14,686 nucleotides of DNA. Source: Blastocatellia bacterium (GTDB taxonomy: Bacteria > Acidobacteriota > Blastocatellia > Pyrinomonadales > Pyrinomonadaceae). The position numbers were made by a program, and so were the translations under genes. The DNA is taken from the NCBI GenBank assembly GCA_003487805.1, contig DNNE01000056.1, forward strand, positions 1,305 to 15,990, read 5' to 3'. Of this stretch, positions 14,684-14,686 are shown in pieces (position 1 is the first letter of the stretch; the number at the start of each line of letters is the position of its first letter). The notes under the pieces are model-generated. The model searched no databases, had not been told where the DNA came from, and was given only the letters and a program-made list of their open reading frames with translations.

Positions 14684-14686
14684 ATA

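Overview
The window looks like chromosomal DNA of a free-living Gram-negative-type bacterium. My best guess is Acidobacteriota, probably the Blastocatellia/Pyrinomonadales lineage. The reasons are the housekeeping gene order, a YpdA-type reductase, family resemblance of the accessory proteins, and short intergenic hairpin repeats of kinds I associate with that group. The lineage is an inference from pattern recognition, not from a database search. All 16 protein genes and the single tRNA lie on the minus strand, so transcription runs from high to low coordinates. I see no plus-strand gene, phage gene, transposase, CRISPR array or rRNA.

Right part (14683 down to 8699): a translation and replication block. 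In transcriptional order it holds tRNA-Gln(UUG), prs (PRPP synthetase), rplY (CTC-type L25), pth (peptidyl-tRNA hydrolase), rpsF (S6), rpsR (S18), rplI (L9), a small gene of unknown function overlapping rplI, and dnaB (replicative helicase). This is close to the widespread order tRNA-Gln-prs-rplY-pth-(ychF)-rpsF-(ssb)-rpsR-rplI-dnaB, but without ychF and ssb. From that synteny ispE would be expected just beyond the right edge.

Middle (8566 down to 6110): alr (alanine racemase, D-Ala for peptidoglycan), translationally coupled to a DUF1569/DinB-like protein, then a KANL3/Tex30-type alpha/beta hydrolase.

Left part (6017 down to 107): a PhzF-family isomerase-like protein with a small membrane-anchored protein behind it; then a YpdA-like FAD/NAD(P)H reductase, a secreted helical-repeat protein and an AMP-forming acyl-CoA synthetase. 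The last three are tightly packed (gaps of 4 and 21 bp) and probably form one operon.

The most unusual feature lies between the genes. Ten paired or hairpin-forming repeat elements of about eight families fill most gaps of 60-180 bp. Most are a short unit followed by its inverted copy (REPIN-like). They abut coding sequences so closely that one supplies a stop codon, one overlaps the alr start, and others sit against the prs and pth start codons. No stretch over 300 bp lacks a gene. I did not find a convincing new multi-gene system. The repeats, the orphan gene between rplI and dnaB, and the YpdA-like/secreted-protein pair are the best leads.
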